Positions 27,366 through 37,181 of a DNA stretch of 64,000 nucleotides are shown in pieces; position 1 is the stretch's first letter, and each line of letters starts with the position of its first letter. The stretch comes from Tsukamurella asaccharolytica (lineage in GTDB: Bacteria > Actinomycetota > Actinomycetes > Mycobacteriales > Mycobacteriaceae): positions 1-64,000 of the forward strand of contig NZ_VIGW01000004.1 of assembly GCF_007858435.1 (NCBI RefSeq), given 5' to 3'. The translations under genes and the position numbers were made by a program. The notes below the pieces were generated by a model that was not told the DNA's origin, searched no databases, and was given only the letters and a program-made list of their open reading frames with translations.

Positions 27366-28337
27366 ATGCTGCACCCCGCCACACCCGAGCTCTCCGCCAT
27401 GCTGCCGAGCACCACCTACTTCGAGGTCGACTCCGCGATCGTCGGCGCCAGGTTCGGCATCTGGGTGACCACGCCGCCCCGGTACGACCTCGAGCTCGAC
27501 GCCGTCTATCCGGTGATCTTCCAGCCCGACGGCAACGCCGCGGTCGCGATGACCGCGCCCGCCACGGCGCTGCTGCGCGACCACCCGGTAGCGCCGATCC
27601 AGCCGTTCATCCAGGTGGGCGTGGGCTATCGCGGGGTCGATGCGGCGCGCTGGCTCGCGGTTCGGGCGCGGGATCTGCTGCCGCCGGGCGAGCCGCTGCT
27701 CCCCGGTGTCGACGAGGAGTCCGTCAACAGCCTGGTGCCCGCAGGTGTGTTGGACCAGGAGGGCGCGGACCTCTACCTCCACCATCTGCGCAACCCGGCG
27801 GGCGAGAAGTTCCTCGCCTTCCTCCTCGACGAGCTGTACCCGCTGATCTCCGCGGAGTTCCGGGTCGACGACAGTGTGACCGGCCTGCACGGCTACTCCT
27901 ACGGCGGCCTGTTCGCGACGTACGCCGCGCTGCAGCGGACCCGGATCAACCGGATCGGCGTCGGCAGCGCGGGCATCCTCGCCGGGGCGTCGACGGTGTT
28001 CGCGTCGTACGAGGCCGAGCTGACCAGTGGCGCCGACCACCACGACCGGATGCTGCACATGACGATCGGTGCGCCGGAGATCACCGACCGCTCGGTGTAC
28101 CAGGCGGCGGTGACGGCCGGTTCGGTCGAGTTCATGCGCCTTGCGCAGCAGACGCCGCTCCGGGGCCTGGCGTTCAGCGCCAAGATCATCGCGGACGAGT
28201 CCCACGCGACCGGGTGGGCGGCGTCGTGGTTCAGCTTCCTGCGCACGTGCTTCCCCGGACAGCAGTCCGGCCTCTTCGGCGACGGAGCCGACGCAGACCC
28301 CACCCCACCCCTCGCGAAAGGATCCGACCATGCTTGA
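27366..28337 (+). CDS. Alpha/beta-hydrolase esterase (IroE/EstD-like)
   Basis: The 323-residue hydrolase belongs to the putative-esterase group (Pfam Esterase_phd / IroE-like). VYPVIFQPDGNAAVAMTAPA is the opening strand segment, FIQVGVGYRGVDAARWLAVR is the usual substrate-proximal region, TGLHGYSYGGLFATYAALQR holds the nucleophile (GYSYGG), and IIADESHATGWAASW holds the likely catalytic His. The acid residue is probably in the stretch before. No signal peptide is seen. ATG 27366 lies 8 bases after GAGGAGAA. The end overlaps the following S9 peptidase start by 8 bp. Relatives cleave siderophore esters or act as ester hydrolases; the target here is unknown. Confidence 0.78.
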   Translation: MLHPATPELSAMLPSTTYFEVDSAIVGARFGIWVTTPPRYDLELDAVYPVIFQPDGNAAVAMTAPATALLRDHPVAPIQPFIQVGVGYRGVDAARWLAVRARDLLPPGEPLLPGVDEESVNSLVPAGVLDQEGADLYLHHLRNPAGEKFLAFLLDELYPLISAEFRVDDSVTGLHGYSYGGLFATYAALQRTRINRIGVGSAGILAGASTVFASYEAELTSGADHHDRMLHMTIGAPEITDRSVYQAAVTAGSVEFMRLAQQTPLRGLAFSAKIIADESHATGWAASWFSFLRTCFPGQQSGLFGDGADADPTPPLAKGSDHA

Positions 28338-30332
28338 GGACCCCAGCGTCCGCGACCTTCGCGGCACCGACGACCACGCCCGCGTCGCGCAGCACTTCGA
28401 GCGCGTCTACGCACCCGCCCTCGGGAAGGTCCGGCACGCCACGACTCCCTCCGCGTCACCCGACGGCGGGCCCATCGCCTTCGCCGGCGAGGTCGTCGCC
28501 GCGCTCGACTCCCCGCCCCGGTCCCGCCTGTGTCTGGCCGACGGCGACGGGGTGCGCGAGCTCACCACGTCGTCGTGCGACGAGCGGAGCCCGCAGTTCT
28601 CCCCGGACGGCGCGACGATCGCGTTCACCTCCGCCCCCGAGGCCGGCGGCGTCCACCAACTCGCGCTGCTCGACGTCGTCAGCGGCACGGTGCGGCAGGC
28701 GCCCACCGTCGACGGCACGATCGAGTACCTGCACTGGTCGCCCGACGGCACCCGGATCCTCCTCGGCGTGGCGGGCTTGGGCGCCGACCGCGCGGGCGGC
28801 CAGGGCTCCGGACCGATCGTGCGCGGCGGCGCGGACGACGCGCCCACGTGGATGCCGGTGGTCGACGACGGCTTCGCCCGCGACGACTGGCGGAGCGTCT
28901 GGATCCACGACCTCGCCGCCGACCGGGTGGAGCGGCTCGCCGTCGGGGAGCTCAACGTCTGGGAGGCCGTCTGGTGCGGCCCGGACGCCGTCCTCGCGGT
29001 GACCAGCCCCTCGCCCGGCGAGGCCGCGTGGTACTCCGCCGATCTGCGCCGGATCCCTCTTCGGACGGCACTTCCCGAGCTGGTCTACGCCGCCGACCGC
29101 CAGCTCGGCCTGCCCGCCGCCAGCCCATCCGGCCGCCGGATCGCCGTCGTGCAGGCGTGCTCGTCCGATCGCTGGGTGGTGGCCGGTGATGTGGTGCTGC
29201 CGGGGCCGGTCCCCGAGCAGTCGACGAGGATCGCGACGCTCGACGTCGATGTGACCCAGCTGCACTGGCTCGACGAGAGCCGACTGGCGTTCCTCGGCCG
29301 GCGCGGCCTCGACACCGTCGCCGGGGTCCACGACGTCGACACCGGGGAGACCACCGAGACCTGGTGCACCGATGGGACCTGCGGCGACCGCTACCCGGTC
29401 GCGTCCTTCCTGCCCGACGGTTCTGCGGCGGTCGTGCACCACAGCTACACCGTGCCACCGGAACTGGCGTGGCTGCGCGACGGCGAGGTCGATCCGGTCG
29501 CGAGCCTGAGCCACGCGGGCACCGACTACCTGCGCGAGGTCGGCGGTGAGATCGCCCCGGTGACCTGGACGGCGCCCGACGGCTGGGAGATCCAGGGGCT
29601 GGTGTGCACGCCCGACGGGCCGGGACCGCATCCGCTGGTCGTTTTCGCGCACGGTGGGCCGGTGTGGTCCTATCGCAACAGCTGGACGATGGGCTACGCC
29701 TACACCCCGCTGCTGGTGAGCCGCGGATACGCCGTACTGCACCCGAATCGCGGGGCAGCAGCGGCCGTGGGCAGGAATTCGCCGAAGCCGTCTTCGGCGA
29801 CATGGGTGGCTCGGACACGCACGACTATCTCAGTGGCATCGACGCATTGGTCGCGGCCGGAGTCGCCGATCCCGACCGCGTCGGCGTCACCGGCGCGTCG
29901 TACGGCGGCTACATCTCGTCCTGGCTGATCACCCAGGACCAGCGGTTCGCCGCCGCGGTGCCGATGGCCCCGGTCACCAACTGGTACTCCCAGCACCTCA
30001 CGTCGAACATCCCGTTCTTCGACCGGATCTTCCTCGGCGACGACCCCTACGCTGCGGGCGGCCGCTACCACGGGCGCAGCCCGGTGATGTTCGCCCACCG
30101 CGTGCGGACCCCGACCCTGCAGACGACCGGTCTCGAGGACCGGTGCACGCCGCCGGGGCAGGCGACGGAGTTCCACAACGCCCTGCTGGAGGCGGGCGTC
30201 CCGTCGGTGTGCGTGACCTATCCGACCGAGGGCCACGGAATCAAGGGACTCCCGGCGTTGGTCGACCAGTGCACGCGCATGCTCGACTGGTTCGACCGCC
30301 ACATGCCCGCGAACCCCGGGAACCGGCAATGA
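28330..30332 (+). pseudogene. S9-family peptidase (acylaminoacyl-type), one-base frameshift
   Basis: Two frames together make one prolyl-oligopeptidase-like enzyme. The first frame (28330-29749) begins MLEDPSVRDLRG and carries the beta-propeller (TSSCDERSPQFSPDGATIAF, YLHWSPDGTRILLGVAG) and the start of the hydrolase domain (LVVFAHGGPVWSYRNSWTMG, YAVLHPN). The expected PRGSSGRGQEFAEAVFG then continues in another frame to 30332, with nucleophile GVTGASYGGYISSW, acid GLEDRCTPP and His EGHGIKG. Adding one C at 29749 (AAT-CCG-CGG) restores the family motif HPNPRGSSG exactly. So this is either a recent inactivating mutation or a sequencing error. The unshifted first frame would stop at 29928 without a catalytic triad. 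Confidence 0.85.
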
Positions 30333-30390
30333 CCCGTGGGGCCGACGCATCGACGCCGTCCTCCTCGCCGACCCTTCGGCGGCGTTCCGT

Positions 30391-31662
30391 TCACCCCCGG
30401 TAGTCCACTTTCAGGCCGTTGACCAGGGAGGTCAGCAGCTGGGGTAGGGACGCGAGGGGGCGATGCGACTGCATTTGCACCTCGTAGGGGGTGCGGAAGG
30501 TGCGTTCCAACGACGGCCAGTCGTGTGCGACCGCCCACTCGTACTTCGGCACCAGCTGCTCGGTGATGTACAGCCAGCGTTCGGGGAAGACGGACCAGTT
30601 CCAGTTCGGGAGCGGCAGCGTCACCACCGCCGTGCGGCCGTTCTGGGCGATCACGGTGTACTTGACGGATCGGAACTCGCGCAGGGGGATCACGCCGGCC
30701 ACCGACGGTGACCCGGCCACCGTCGACAGGTAGGTGATGGCTTCGCCGATGTCGCCCTTGTAGTTGCGAACCTGGTCCCACTGCGCGCCGATGTTGTCCT
30801 GCTGCTCCCGCCGGAGCAGGGCGGCGTTGCCGCGGGTGATCCGCGCCCCGTCGCCGGACGCCACATCGCGCCAGGCGCTCATGGTCTTGTCGTCGAGGAG
30901 CCCGGCCCGACGCATCTCTTCGAGTGCCGCGATTCCCTTGTCCACGTACGCGATGTGCATGGGCATGAGGTCCGAGAAGATGTTCTTCTGCATCACCAGG
31001 ATCATGCCGATGCTCCACGAGATGTCCTGCGGGGAGATGGATCGCGCTGCGCGCAGGACGGCCGCGAGCCCGTCGGGCAGCATCGAGATCGCCTGCGGCC
31101 CGAGCTGGTCCACCAGCGTCTTGTCGATCTGGTTGACGGCGGCCTGCAGCCCCGGCAGGTCGAAGACCTGACCGGCGAGCTCGAAGTCGAGGAGGCCACC
31201 GCCGAAGTCGGCGCCGACCAGCCCGCCCTGGCCCGACCAGCGCAGCTCGCGGTGCTCGAGCTGCAGCTTCTGGTACAGCGCGTACGACCGGTTGAGGTTG
31301 GTGTAGTTGGCGCTGACGCCGGCGCGGGGGTTCCACGACGCCAGGTCGATGCCCGCGCGTTCGGTGGCACGGGTCAGCCAGTACTGCTGCAGCAGTGCGG
31401 CGTACCGGGTGGGTGCGACGCCGCTCGCACGTGCGGCGTTCAGGGCCCGGCCCAGGGCGGCGCTCGACGTCGGCAGTGCCGGGTTGACGCCGCCCGGAGA
31501 GACGGACGCATCCCGGTTGGGCATCGTCAGGTCGAGGTACGCCGGCGCCGCCCCCGCGGCCGCGGCCTGCGGAAGCAGCATGCCGACTGCGAGCGCGACC
31601 GCGGCGCCGAGGCGTCGCACGCGATTCTTCGCCTTTCGCGAAGTGAATACTTCGGTTGTCAT
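30391..31662 (-). CDS. Exported protein of unknown function
   Basis: The 423-residue precursor has a basic n-region (KAKNRVRRLGAAVALAVGML) and a cleavage site near GAAPA-YL, so it is secreted, perhaps by Tat (RR) or Sec. The mature part is mostly helical (ALGRALNAARASGVAPTRYA, ALYQKLQLEHRELRWSGQGG, LPDGLAAVLRAARSISPQDI) with an aromatic-rich C-terminal region (LPLPNWNWSVFPERWLYITE). I do not recognise a domain. It is divergent from the lipase homologue with 58 bp between starts, so the two probably share a control region. ATG 31662 is used. Confidence 0.6.
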   Translation of the reverse strand: MTTEVFTSRKAKNRVRRLGAAVALAVGMLLPQAAAAGAAPAYLDLTMPNRDASVSPGGVNPALPTSSAALGRALNAARASGVAPTRYAALLQQYWLTRATERAGIDLASWNPRAGVSANYTNLNRSYALYQKLQLEHRELRWSGQGGLVGADFGGGLLDFELAGQVFDLPGLQAAVNQIDKTLVDQLGPQAISMLPDGLAAVLRAARSISPQDISWSIGMILVMQKNIFSDLMPMHIAYVDKGIAALEEMRRAGLLDDKTMSAWRDVASGDGARITRGNAALLRREQQDNIGAQWDQVRNYKGDIGEAITYLSTVAGSPSVAGVIPLREFRSVKYTVIAQNGRTAVVTLPLPNWNWSVFPERWLYITEQLVPKYEWAVAHDWPSLERTFRTPYEVQMQSHRPLASLPQLLTSLVNGLKVDYRG

Positions 31663-31720
31663 GGCGGCTACTATCTACTATCGCGCCGCAACGCGGACCC
31701 TCATTGGTGGGAGAATGTTC

Positions 31721-33145
31721 ATGCGAATCCAGGTGACGCCGCCGGTGCGCGGCCGTCGCGCGCTGCTCGCGGCTCTCGTGGCGGTCCTGATCGCCGCCGT
31801 GGGCGTCACGCCTGCCCGCGCCGTACCGACACCGTCGCCCCGGCCGACGCCCGGCCAGCCGGCCGCGCCCACCACGCCGAGCCCGCCTGCGGAGCCCAGC
31901 ACGCCCGGCTTGGACAAGGTCTTCAACGGCTACGTCCTCGGGACCTTCGCCACCGCGCGGCTCGGCAGCCCCGAGGAGATCTTCACGGCGCTCACCAAGA
32001 CCGACCCGTTCTACCGTGAGCCCGCGCTGCGGCCGTCGGACGTGCCGGGAACGCTGCTCAAGGCCATGAAAGTCGACGTGATGTTCCTGGGCGTCAAGCC
32101 CGGAAAGCTGCAGGCCTGGCGCACCATGTACGTCACCACCGGCATCGACGGGACGACGCGCAAGATCTCGACCGGCATCGTCATGATCCCCGAGACGGGT
32201 CCGCGCGCCGCTGACAAGTCGATCATCGGCTACCAGCAGGCGAACGACTCCGTGGGCGCGGGCTGTCACCCGAGCACGCAGTGGACGGGCCGCAACCCGC
32301 TCGACGGCGCGTCCTGGTCGGCGCTGGGCCCGCTCGCCCTGATGCTCGGCCAGGGGGATGCCGTCGCGATCAGCGACGTGGGTAACGACGCGGACCCCAA
32401 GCCCCACGGAGTCTTCGCCGGGAAGTTCGCCGGGCACGCGCTCCTCGACGGGGTCCGCGCGGCGCAATCGCTGCGGGACGCGGGACTGTCGAAGGACGCG
32501 CGGGTCGGGCTGTTCGGGATCGCCGGCGGCGGCGTCGGTGCGGCCACGGCGGCGCTCGCCGCGCAGAAGTACGCACCCGAGCTGAACATCAGGGCGACGG
32601 TGCTGCAAGGAATGGTGGTCGATCAGCGCACGTTCATGGAGATGTCGTCCGGCTCGCTGGGTGCCGGGTTCGCGTTCGCGACGCTCCTGGGGCTCGAGCC
32701 CGAGTACCCCGAGATGAAGGTGAACGAGCAGCTCAACCCCGCCGGGCGTGCGCTGGCCGACGTCTTCCGGTCGCAGTGCCAGGACATCTACTTCCTAACG
32801 CCGCTCGTCCCGCTCGGCGTGCTGTTCGCCAACGGGAAGCCTCCGTCGCAGCAACCCACCTTCCAACGGGCCTTCGACGACAACGACCTGCTGCGCCGCG
32901 AGGGCCCCGGTCCCTCCTCACCGGTGTTGATCGCGTCCTGTGCGAAGGACGATTCCTCCATGTCGCTGGTGCCGGCCGCGGACGCGCGCAAGCTGGCCGA
33001 CAAGTGGCGAGCCTCCGGCACCGACGTGACCTACCGCCCCACCGACTGCAGCATGACCAAGATGATCACCGACATCTACGGCTGGGGCACCGACCTGTTC
33101 GGCATGCAGACGGTGGTGTGGCTGCATGACCGCCTCGCCCGGTAG
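31721..33145 (+). CDS. Secreted LIP-family lipase homologue lacking the catalytic Ser
   Basis: The 474-residue precursor has a signal peptide (RRALLAALVAVLIAAVGVTP, cleavage near ARA-VP), a Pro-rich linker, and the secretory-lipase (LIP) fold: TRKISTGIVMIPETGPRAAD, IIGYQQANDSVGAGCHPSTQ, LLDGVRAAQSLRDAGLSKDA. Where the family has GYSQGG, this protein reads FGIAGGGVGAATAAL, so the nucleophile Ser is Ala. The acid region (SCAKDDSSMSLVPAADARK) is recognisable, but the usual GH near the C-terminus is not (GWGTDLFGMQTVVWLHDRL). It is probably not an active lipase. ATG 31721 lies seven bases after GGGAGA; ATG 31715 is close behind. Its end overlaps the next gene by 20 bp. Confidence 0.78.
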   Translation: MRIQVTPPVRGRRALLAALVAVLIAAVGVTPARAVPTPSPRPTPGQPAAPTTPSPPAEPSTPGLDKVFNGYVLGTFATARLGSPEEIFTALTKTDPFYREPALRPSDVPGTLLKAMKVDVMFLGVKPGKLQAWRTMYVTTGIDGTTRKISTGIVMIPETGPRAADKSIIGYQQANDSVGAGCHPSTQWTGRNPLDGASWSALGPLALMLGQGDAVAISDVGNDADPKPHGVFAGKFAGHALLDGVRAAQSLRDAGLSKDARVGLFGIAGGGVGAATAALAAQKYAPELNIRATVLQGMVVDQRTFMEMSSGSLGAGFAFATLLGLEPEYPEMKVNEQLNPAGRALADVFRSQCQDIYFLTPLVPLGVLFANGKPPSQQPTFQRAFDDNDLLRREGPGPSSPVLIASCAKDDSSMSLVPAADARKLADKWRASGTDVTYRPTDCSMTKMITDIYGWGTDLFGMQTVVWLHDRLAR

Positions 33146-34412
33146 CTCGCGCAGCACGTTGGCCGGCGGGAACGGCGCGCGGCCGGCGGTACTGAGCGTG
33201 CTCGACAAGGCGGTGCCCGCGTGGGCGCACGGCATGACGACGGCCGGCTTCCTCGCCCGCGGGCCGCGCCTGGCGGACCTCTCGACGCCGGTGCTCGTGC
33301 TCGACCGCGCGGCGATCGCCGATAACGTCGCCGAGTTCGCGCGCTGGACCGCCGCGCACGGCTTCGACCTCGAGCCGCACGGGAAGACCACGATGGCGCC
33401 CGCGCTGTGGCAGGAACAGCTCGACGCGGGTTCCACGGCGATCACCGTCGCGAACCTGCCGCAGCTGCAGGCCGCGGTCGCCACCGGCTTCCGGCGCCTG
33501 CACGTGGCGAACGCGATCGCCGATCCGGCCGGTATTCGGTGGCTCGGTGAGGCGCTCGACGCCGATCCGGGGCTCGAGGTCACCCTCTGGGCCGACGGGG
33601 TCGCCACCGTCGAAGCGCTCGAGCGCGGCCTCGCTGCCGCGGACCGGCAGCCCACCGTGCTCGTCGAGCTGGGCGGACCCGGCGGCCGCACCGGAGCGCG
33701 CACCGTCGACGAGGCCGTCGCGATCGGGGAACGCATCGCCGCCTCCCCGCGACTGCGCCTCGGCGGCGTCACCGGCTACGAGGGCGCCTTCGCGCACGAC
33801 TCCTCGGCGGCGGCCCTCGGCACCGTCGACGACTACCTGCGCACCCTGAAGGAACTGCACGCCCGCCTGCGTCCGCTGTACCCGGAGGGGCGCATCGTCG
33901 TCTCCGCCGGCGGCAGCGCGTACTTCGACCGCGTCGCCGCGATCCTGGGCGGCATCGACGGCGCCCGGGTCGTGGTCCGCTCGGGCGCGTACATCATCCA
34001 CGACGACGGCTTCTACCGCGGCATCACGCCGTCCGGCCGCGGGGCCGATGCGCCGCGACTGCGGTCCGCCATGCACGTCTGGGCCCGCGTCATCTCGCGC
34101 CCCGAGCCCGGCCTCGCCCTACTCGACGTGGGCCGCCGCGACGTCTCCTTCGACGACGGCCTGCCCGAGCCGCAGGTCGCCGCGGCGGGGCTCGGGGCAC
34201 CTTCGCGTCCGCTCCCGGCGGAGATCTCGGCGGTCAACGATCAGCACGCCTTCCTGCGCCTGCCGCCGGGCGACCCGCTCGCGGTCGGGGACGTCGTGCG
34301 CCTCGGCCTGAGCCATCCGTGCACCGTCTTCGACAAGTGGCGCGTGATCCCCGTGGTCGCCGACGGTGCCGAGGACCCGCGGATCGTCGACATGATCTCC
34401 ACCTACTTCTGA
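33126..34412 (+). CDS. D-serine dehydratase / D-threonine aldolase-like PLP enzyme
   Basis: The 428-residue enzyme has an alanine-racemase-type PLP barrel. The PLP Lys is in FDLEPHGKTTMAPALWQEQL; before it lies STPVLVLDRAAIADNVAEFA. The C-terminal D-ser_dehydrat domain is seen as EISAVNDQHAFLRLPPGDPL and LGLSHPCTVFDKWRVIPVV; the HxC pair (SHPC) is the metal site of this family, which binds Zn or another divalent ion. Substrates include D-serine, D-threonine and other hydroxy amino acids. The start ATG 33126 overlaps the lipase homologue end; a later in-frame start is possible because the first 20 residues are not conserved-looking. Confidence 0.85.
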   Translation: MTASPGSSRSTLAGGNGARPAVLSVLDKAVPAWAHGMTTAGFLARGPRLADLSTPVLVLDRAAIADNVAEFARWTAAHGFDLEPHGKTTMAPALWQEQLDAGSTAITVANLPQLQAAVATGFRRLHVANAIADPAGIRWLGEALDADPGLEVTLWADGVATVEALERGLAAADRQPTVLVELGGPGGRTGARTVDEAVAIGERIAASPRLRLGGVTGYEGAFAHDSSAAALGTVDDYLRTLKELHARLRPLYPEGRIVVSAGGSAYFDRVAAILGGIDGARVVVRSGAYIIHDDGFYRGITPSGRGADAPRLRSAMHVWARVISRPEPGLALLDVGRRDVSFDDGLPEPQVAAAGLGAPSRPLPAEISAVNDQHAFLRLPPGDPLAVGDVVRLGLSHPCTVFDKWRVIPVVADGAEDPRIVDMISTYF

Positions 34413-34571
34413 GCCCGGATCCCGCGCGCCCGCTGCGGATCACGCAGATTTCGCCTCCGAAAGCAACCGTCCGCTCGGACGGTTTATCCCGCGCAGAGTC
34501 GGGTCCGGCGATACGTTGGACGCCGGGCCGCGAGATCCGCGGCCCCGTTCCGGACAGACGAGGTGACCACC

Positions 34572-36215
34572 ATGGCGCATGCGCGTGCCGGCCAGCCGGC
34601 TCTTCCCGAGGACCTGATCGACGTCGAAACCGTTCGTGCTGCGTACTATTCGGTCGCGCCGGACCCCGGTGATCCGGATCAGCGGGTCGCCTTCGGCACG
34701 TCGGGTCATCGCGGCACGTCGCGCAACGGCAGCTTCAACGACAATCACATCGCGGCCACCACCCAGGCCATCGTCGAGTACCGCGCGGCCGAGGGTGTTC
34801 GCGGGCCCCTGTACCTCGCCAAGGACACGCATCTGCTGTCCGGCCCCGCGTGGGAGACGGCCGTCGAGGTGCTCGCGGCCAACGGCGTCGACACCCTCAT
34901 CGACCACGACGACCGGTACACGCCCACCCCCGCGCTCAGCCATGCGATCCTCACCTTCAACCGTCAGCACGGAGGCGGCGTCCAGGCCGACGGCATCGTC
35001 GTCACCCCGTCGCACAACCCGCCCGCGGACGGCGGCTTCAAGTACAACCCGCCCACCGGCGGGCCCGCCGATACCGACGCGACGTCGGCGATCGCGGCCC
35101 GCGCCAACGAGATCCTCGAGGGCGGCCTGCGCGACGTGCGTCGCATCCCGCTCGCGCGGGCACTCGCGTCGGACGCGGTGCAGCGCTTCGATTTCCTCGA
35201 TTCCTACGTCGCGGACCTGCCGTCGGTCCTGCACCTCGACCGGATCCGCGACGCCGGCATCCGCATCGGCGCGGACCCGCTCGGCGGCGCCGCCGTCGGC
35301 TACTGGGGCGCGATCGGCGATAGGTACAACCTCGACCTCACCGTGGTCAATCCGACGGTGGACCCGCAGTTCGCGTTCATGACGCTCGACACCGATGGCA
35401 ACATCCGGATGGACTGCAGTTCGCCGAACGCGATGGCCTCGCTCATCGCGAACAGGGACCAGTACGACATCGCGACCGGCAACGACGCCGACTCCGACCG
35501 GCACGGCATCGTCACCCCCGACGGCGGGCTGATGAATCCGAACCACTACCTCGCCGTCGCCATCGACTATCTTTTCGCCTCGCGCGGCGGCTGGCGCGAC
35601 GACGCCGCAGTCGGCAAGACGCTGGTCAGCTCGTCCATGATCGACCGGGTGGTGGCGGAGCAGCGGCGCACGCTCCTCGAGGTCCCTGTCGGCTTCAAGT
35701 GGTTCGTGCCGGGCCTGCTCGACGGCAGCGTGGGGTTCGGCGGCGAGGAATCGGCCGGCGCGTCCTTCCTGCGCCACGACGGTTCCGTCTGGACCACCGA
35801 CAAGGACGGGATCATCCTGGCGCTGTTGGCCTCGGAGATCCTCGCCGTCACGGGCACGAGCCCGTCGCAGCATTTCGCCGTGCTGGGGGAGCAGTACGGG
35901 GTGCCCTTCTACGCCCGCACCGACGCCCCCGCCGGGCGCGAGCAGAAGGCCGTGCTGGCGAAGCTCTCGCCCGAGCAGGTCACGGCCGACGAACTCGCGG
36001 GGGAGCCGATCACCGCCAAACTCACCCGTGCGCCGGGCAACGGCGCGCCCATCGGTGGCCTCAAGGTGACCACCGAGAGTGCGTGGTTCGCGGCGCGGCC
36101 GTCGGGCACGGAGGACGTGTACAAGATCTACGCGGAATCGTTCCGGGGCGCCGAGCACCTCGCGCAGGTCCAGGCGGAGGCGAAGGCGCTCATCGACGGT
36201 GTTCTCGGGTCCTGA
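34572..36215 (+). CDS. pgm: Phosphoglucomutase (alpha-D-glucose)
   Basis: The 547-residue enzyme interconverts glucose-1-phosphate and glucose-6-phosphate. Family motifs in order: [20 protein letters not shown], active-site loop [20 protein letters not shown] (phospho-Ser in TPSHNPP), Mg-binding loop [18 protein letters not shown] (DxDxD-type), sugar loop [13 protein letters not shown] and phosphate loop [19 protein letters not shown]. This is the E. coli-type Pgm (about 546 residues). ATG 34572 is preferred with GAGGTG eight bases upstream; GTG 34563 is in frame. The upstream 150 bp contain an imperfect dyad (CCGTCCGCTCGGACGG) of unknown role. Confidence 0.93.
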   Translation: MAHARAGQPALPEDLIDVETVRAAYYSVAPDPGDPDQRVAFGTSGHRGTSRNGSFNDNHIAATTQAIVEYRAAEGVRGPLYLAKDTHLLSGPAWETAVEVLAANGVDTLIDHDDRYTPTPALSHAILTFNRQHGGGVQADGIVVTPSHNPPADGGFKYNPPTGGPADTDATSAIAARANEILEGGLRDVRRIPLARALASDAVQRFDFLDSYVADLPSVLHLDRIRDAGIRIGADPLGGAAVGYWGAIGDRYNLDLTVVNPTVDPQFAFMTLDTDGNIRMDCSSPNAMASLIANRDQYDIATGNDADSDRHGIVTPDGGLMNPNHYLAVAIDYLFASRGGWRDDAAVGKTLVSSSMIDRVVAEQRRTLLEVPVGFKWFVPGLLDGSVGFGGEESAGASFLRHDGSVWTTDKDGIILALLASEILAVTGTSPSQHFAVLGEQYGVPFYARTDAPAGREQKAVLAKLSPEQVTADELAGEPITAKLTRAPGNGAPIGGLKVTTESAWFAARPSGTEDVYKIYAESFRGAEHLAQVQAEAKALIDGVLGS

Positions 36216-36261
36216 CCCCGCCTGACCTGCGCAGTCATCGGCAGCCGCTATTGTGGTCCGC

Positions 36262-37002
36262 GTGAGCAAGGGTAAGAACGCGAAGTACGTTCCCGTGAAG
36301 CAGTCCAACACCATGACCTACGTGCTGGCCGTCATCGCCGTGGTGGTGGTCATCGTGGTCGTCATCGGCGGCGTGCTGCTACTGAGCAGCAAGGAGGGCA
36401 CTCCGGCCGACAAGGCACAGGAGGCCATCGACAAGGCCACCCCGGCCTTCGTGCTCGGCAAGGCCGACGCCCCCACGAAGCTGACCTTCTTCGAGGACCC
36501 GTACTGCCCCGCCTGCGGCAACATGGAGCGCCAGTACGGCGAGCAGATCACCAAGGCGATCGAGGACGGCAAGCTCCAGGTGAAGTTCTTCATGCTCTCC
36601 TTCCTGAACCGCCAGAGCCCGTCGGGCGACTACTCCGACCGCGCCGCCGGCGGCCTCCTCGCCATCGCGAAGTCCTCGCTGCCCGACGACCAGAAGCAGA
36701 AGGCCTGGATGGGCGCCCACACCGCGATGTACGCGAACCAGCCCAGCGAGGGCCAGGGCGACAAGACCAACGCCGAGATCGCGACGGTGCTCGCCGCCGG
36801 GGCCAAGGACAAGGGCGTCGACCTGCCCGCAGACGTCGTCAGCGCGATCAGCGAGGGCAAGTACACGGTCGAGTCCGCGCAGAACGCGGGTGCCGGCAGT
36901 CAGCTGATGCAGGAAATCGGTGGCACCGGTACGCCCACGGTCGTGCACAACGGTGAGAAGCTCACCGTCCAGGGCGATTGGCTGACGCCGCTCCTTCAGT
37001 GA
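36262..37002 (+). CDS. Membrane-anchored DsbA-family thioredoxin-fold protein
   Basis: The 246-residue protein has a basic cytoplasmic tail (MSKGKNAKYVPVKQSNTMTY), one transmembrane helix (VLAVIAVVVVIVVVIGGVLL) and an extracytoplasmic thioredoxin-like DsbA domain with active site FEDPYCPACGNMERQYGEQI (CPAC). The cis-Pro is in GGTGTPTVVHNG. This matches the actinobacterial DsbA-like proteins that make disulfides in exported proteins. GTG 36262 gives the natural MSKGKN start; GTG 36253 is also in frame. TATTGT lies just upstream, so the message may be leaderless. It ends about 90 bp before the tRNA-Ala gene. Confidence 0.85.
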   Translation: MSKGKNAKYVPVKQSNTMTYVLAVIAVVVVIVVVIGGVLLLSSKEGTPADKAQEAIDKATPAFVLGKADAPTKLTFFEDPYCPACGNMERQYGEQITKAIEDGKLQVKFFMLSFLNRQSPSGDYSDRAAGGLLAIAKSSLPDDQKQKAWMGAHTAMYANQPSEGQGDKTNAEIATVLAAGAKDKGVDLPADVVSAISEGKYTVESAQNAGAGSQLMQEIGGTGTPTVVHNGEKLTVQGDWLTPLLQ

Positions 37003-37090
37003 TAGCGGTACTGACCAGCCGATTTGGTGCACGTGAGCTGCCTCCTGTAATGTTCTCCGGGCGGGAAACCGCAGGTGAACAACCGAATAC

Positions 37091-37163
37091 GGGGCTATGG
37101 CGCAGCTGGTAGCGCACCACACTGGCAGTGTGGGGGTCAGGGGTTCGAGTCCCCTTAGCTCCA
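37091..37163 (+). tRNA. tRNA-Ala (anticodon GGC)
   Basis: A full cloverleaf: acceptor GGGGCTA (37091-37097) with TAGCTCC (37156-37162), D-stem GCGC/GCGC, anticodon stem CCACA/TGTGG with loop CTGGCAG (anticodon GGC at 37124-37126), variable GGGTC, T-arm AGGGG-TTCGAGT-CCCCT, discriminator A 37163. The G-U at the third acceptor pair is the alanine identity mark. CCA is not encoded. Its 3' part serves as the integration site of the element that follows. Confidence 0.97.
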
Positions 37164-37164
37164 C
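37121..37164 (+). repeat. attL: 44-bp direct repeat, 3' part of tRNA-Ala
   Basis: Begins ACTGGCAGTGTGGGGGTCAG in the anticodon loop and ends one base past the discriminator. Identical to 44947-44990; flanking bases differ on both sides. Confidence 0.95.
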
Positions 37165-37181
37165 AGAGAAAATAGCAGGTC

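Noticed and set aside
26007-28367. 786-residue open frame on the minus strand
   Set aside because: It lies opposite the oxidase and esterase genes, is Arg/Gly/Asp-rich without any motif, and has no ribosome site. It is a high-GC shadow.
30218-32608. 796-residue minus-strand frame across three genes
   Set aside because: Spans two divergent genes and an intergenic region with no domain; shadow.
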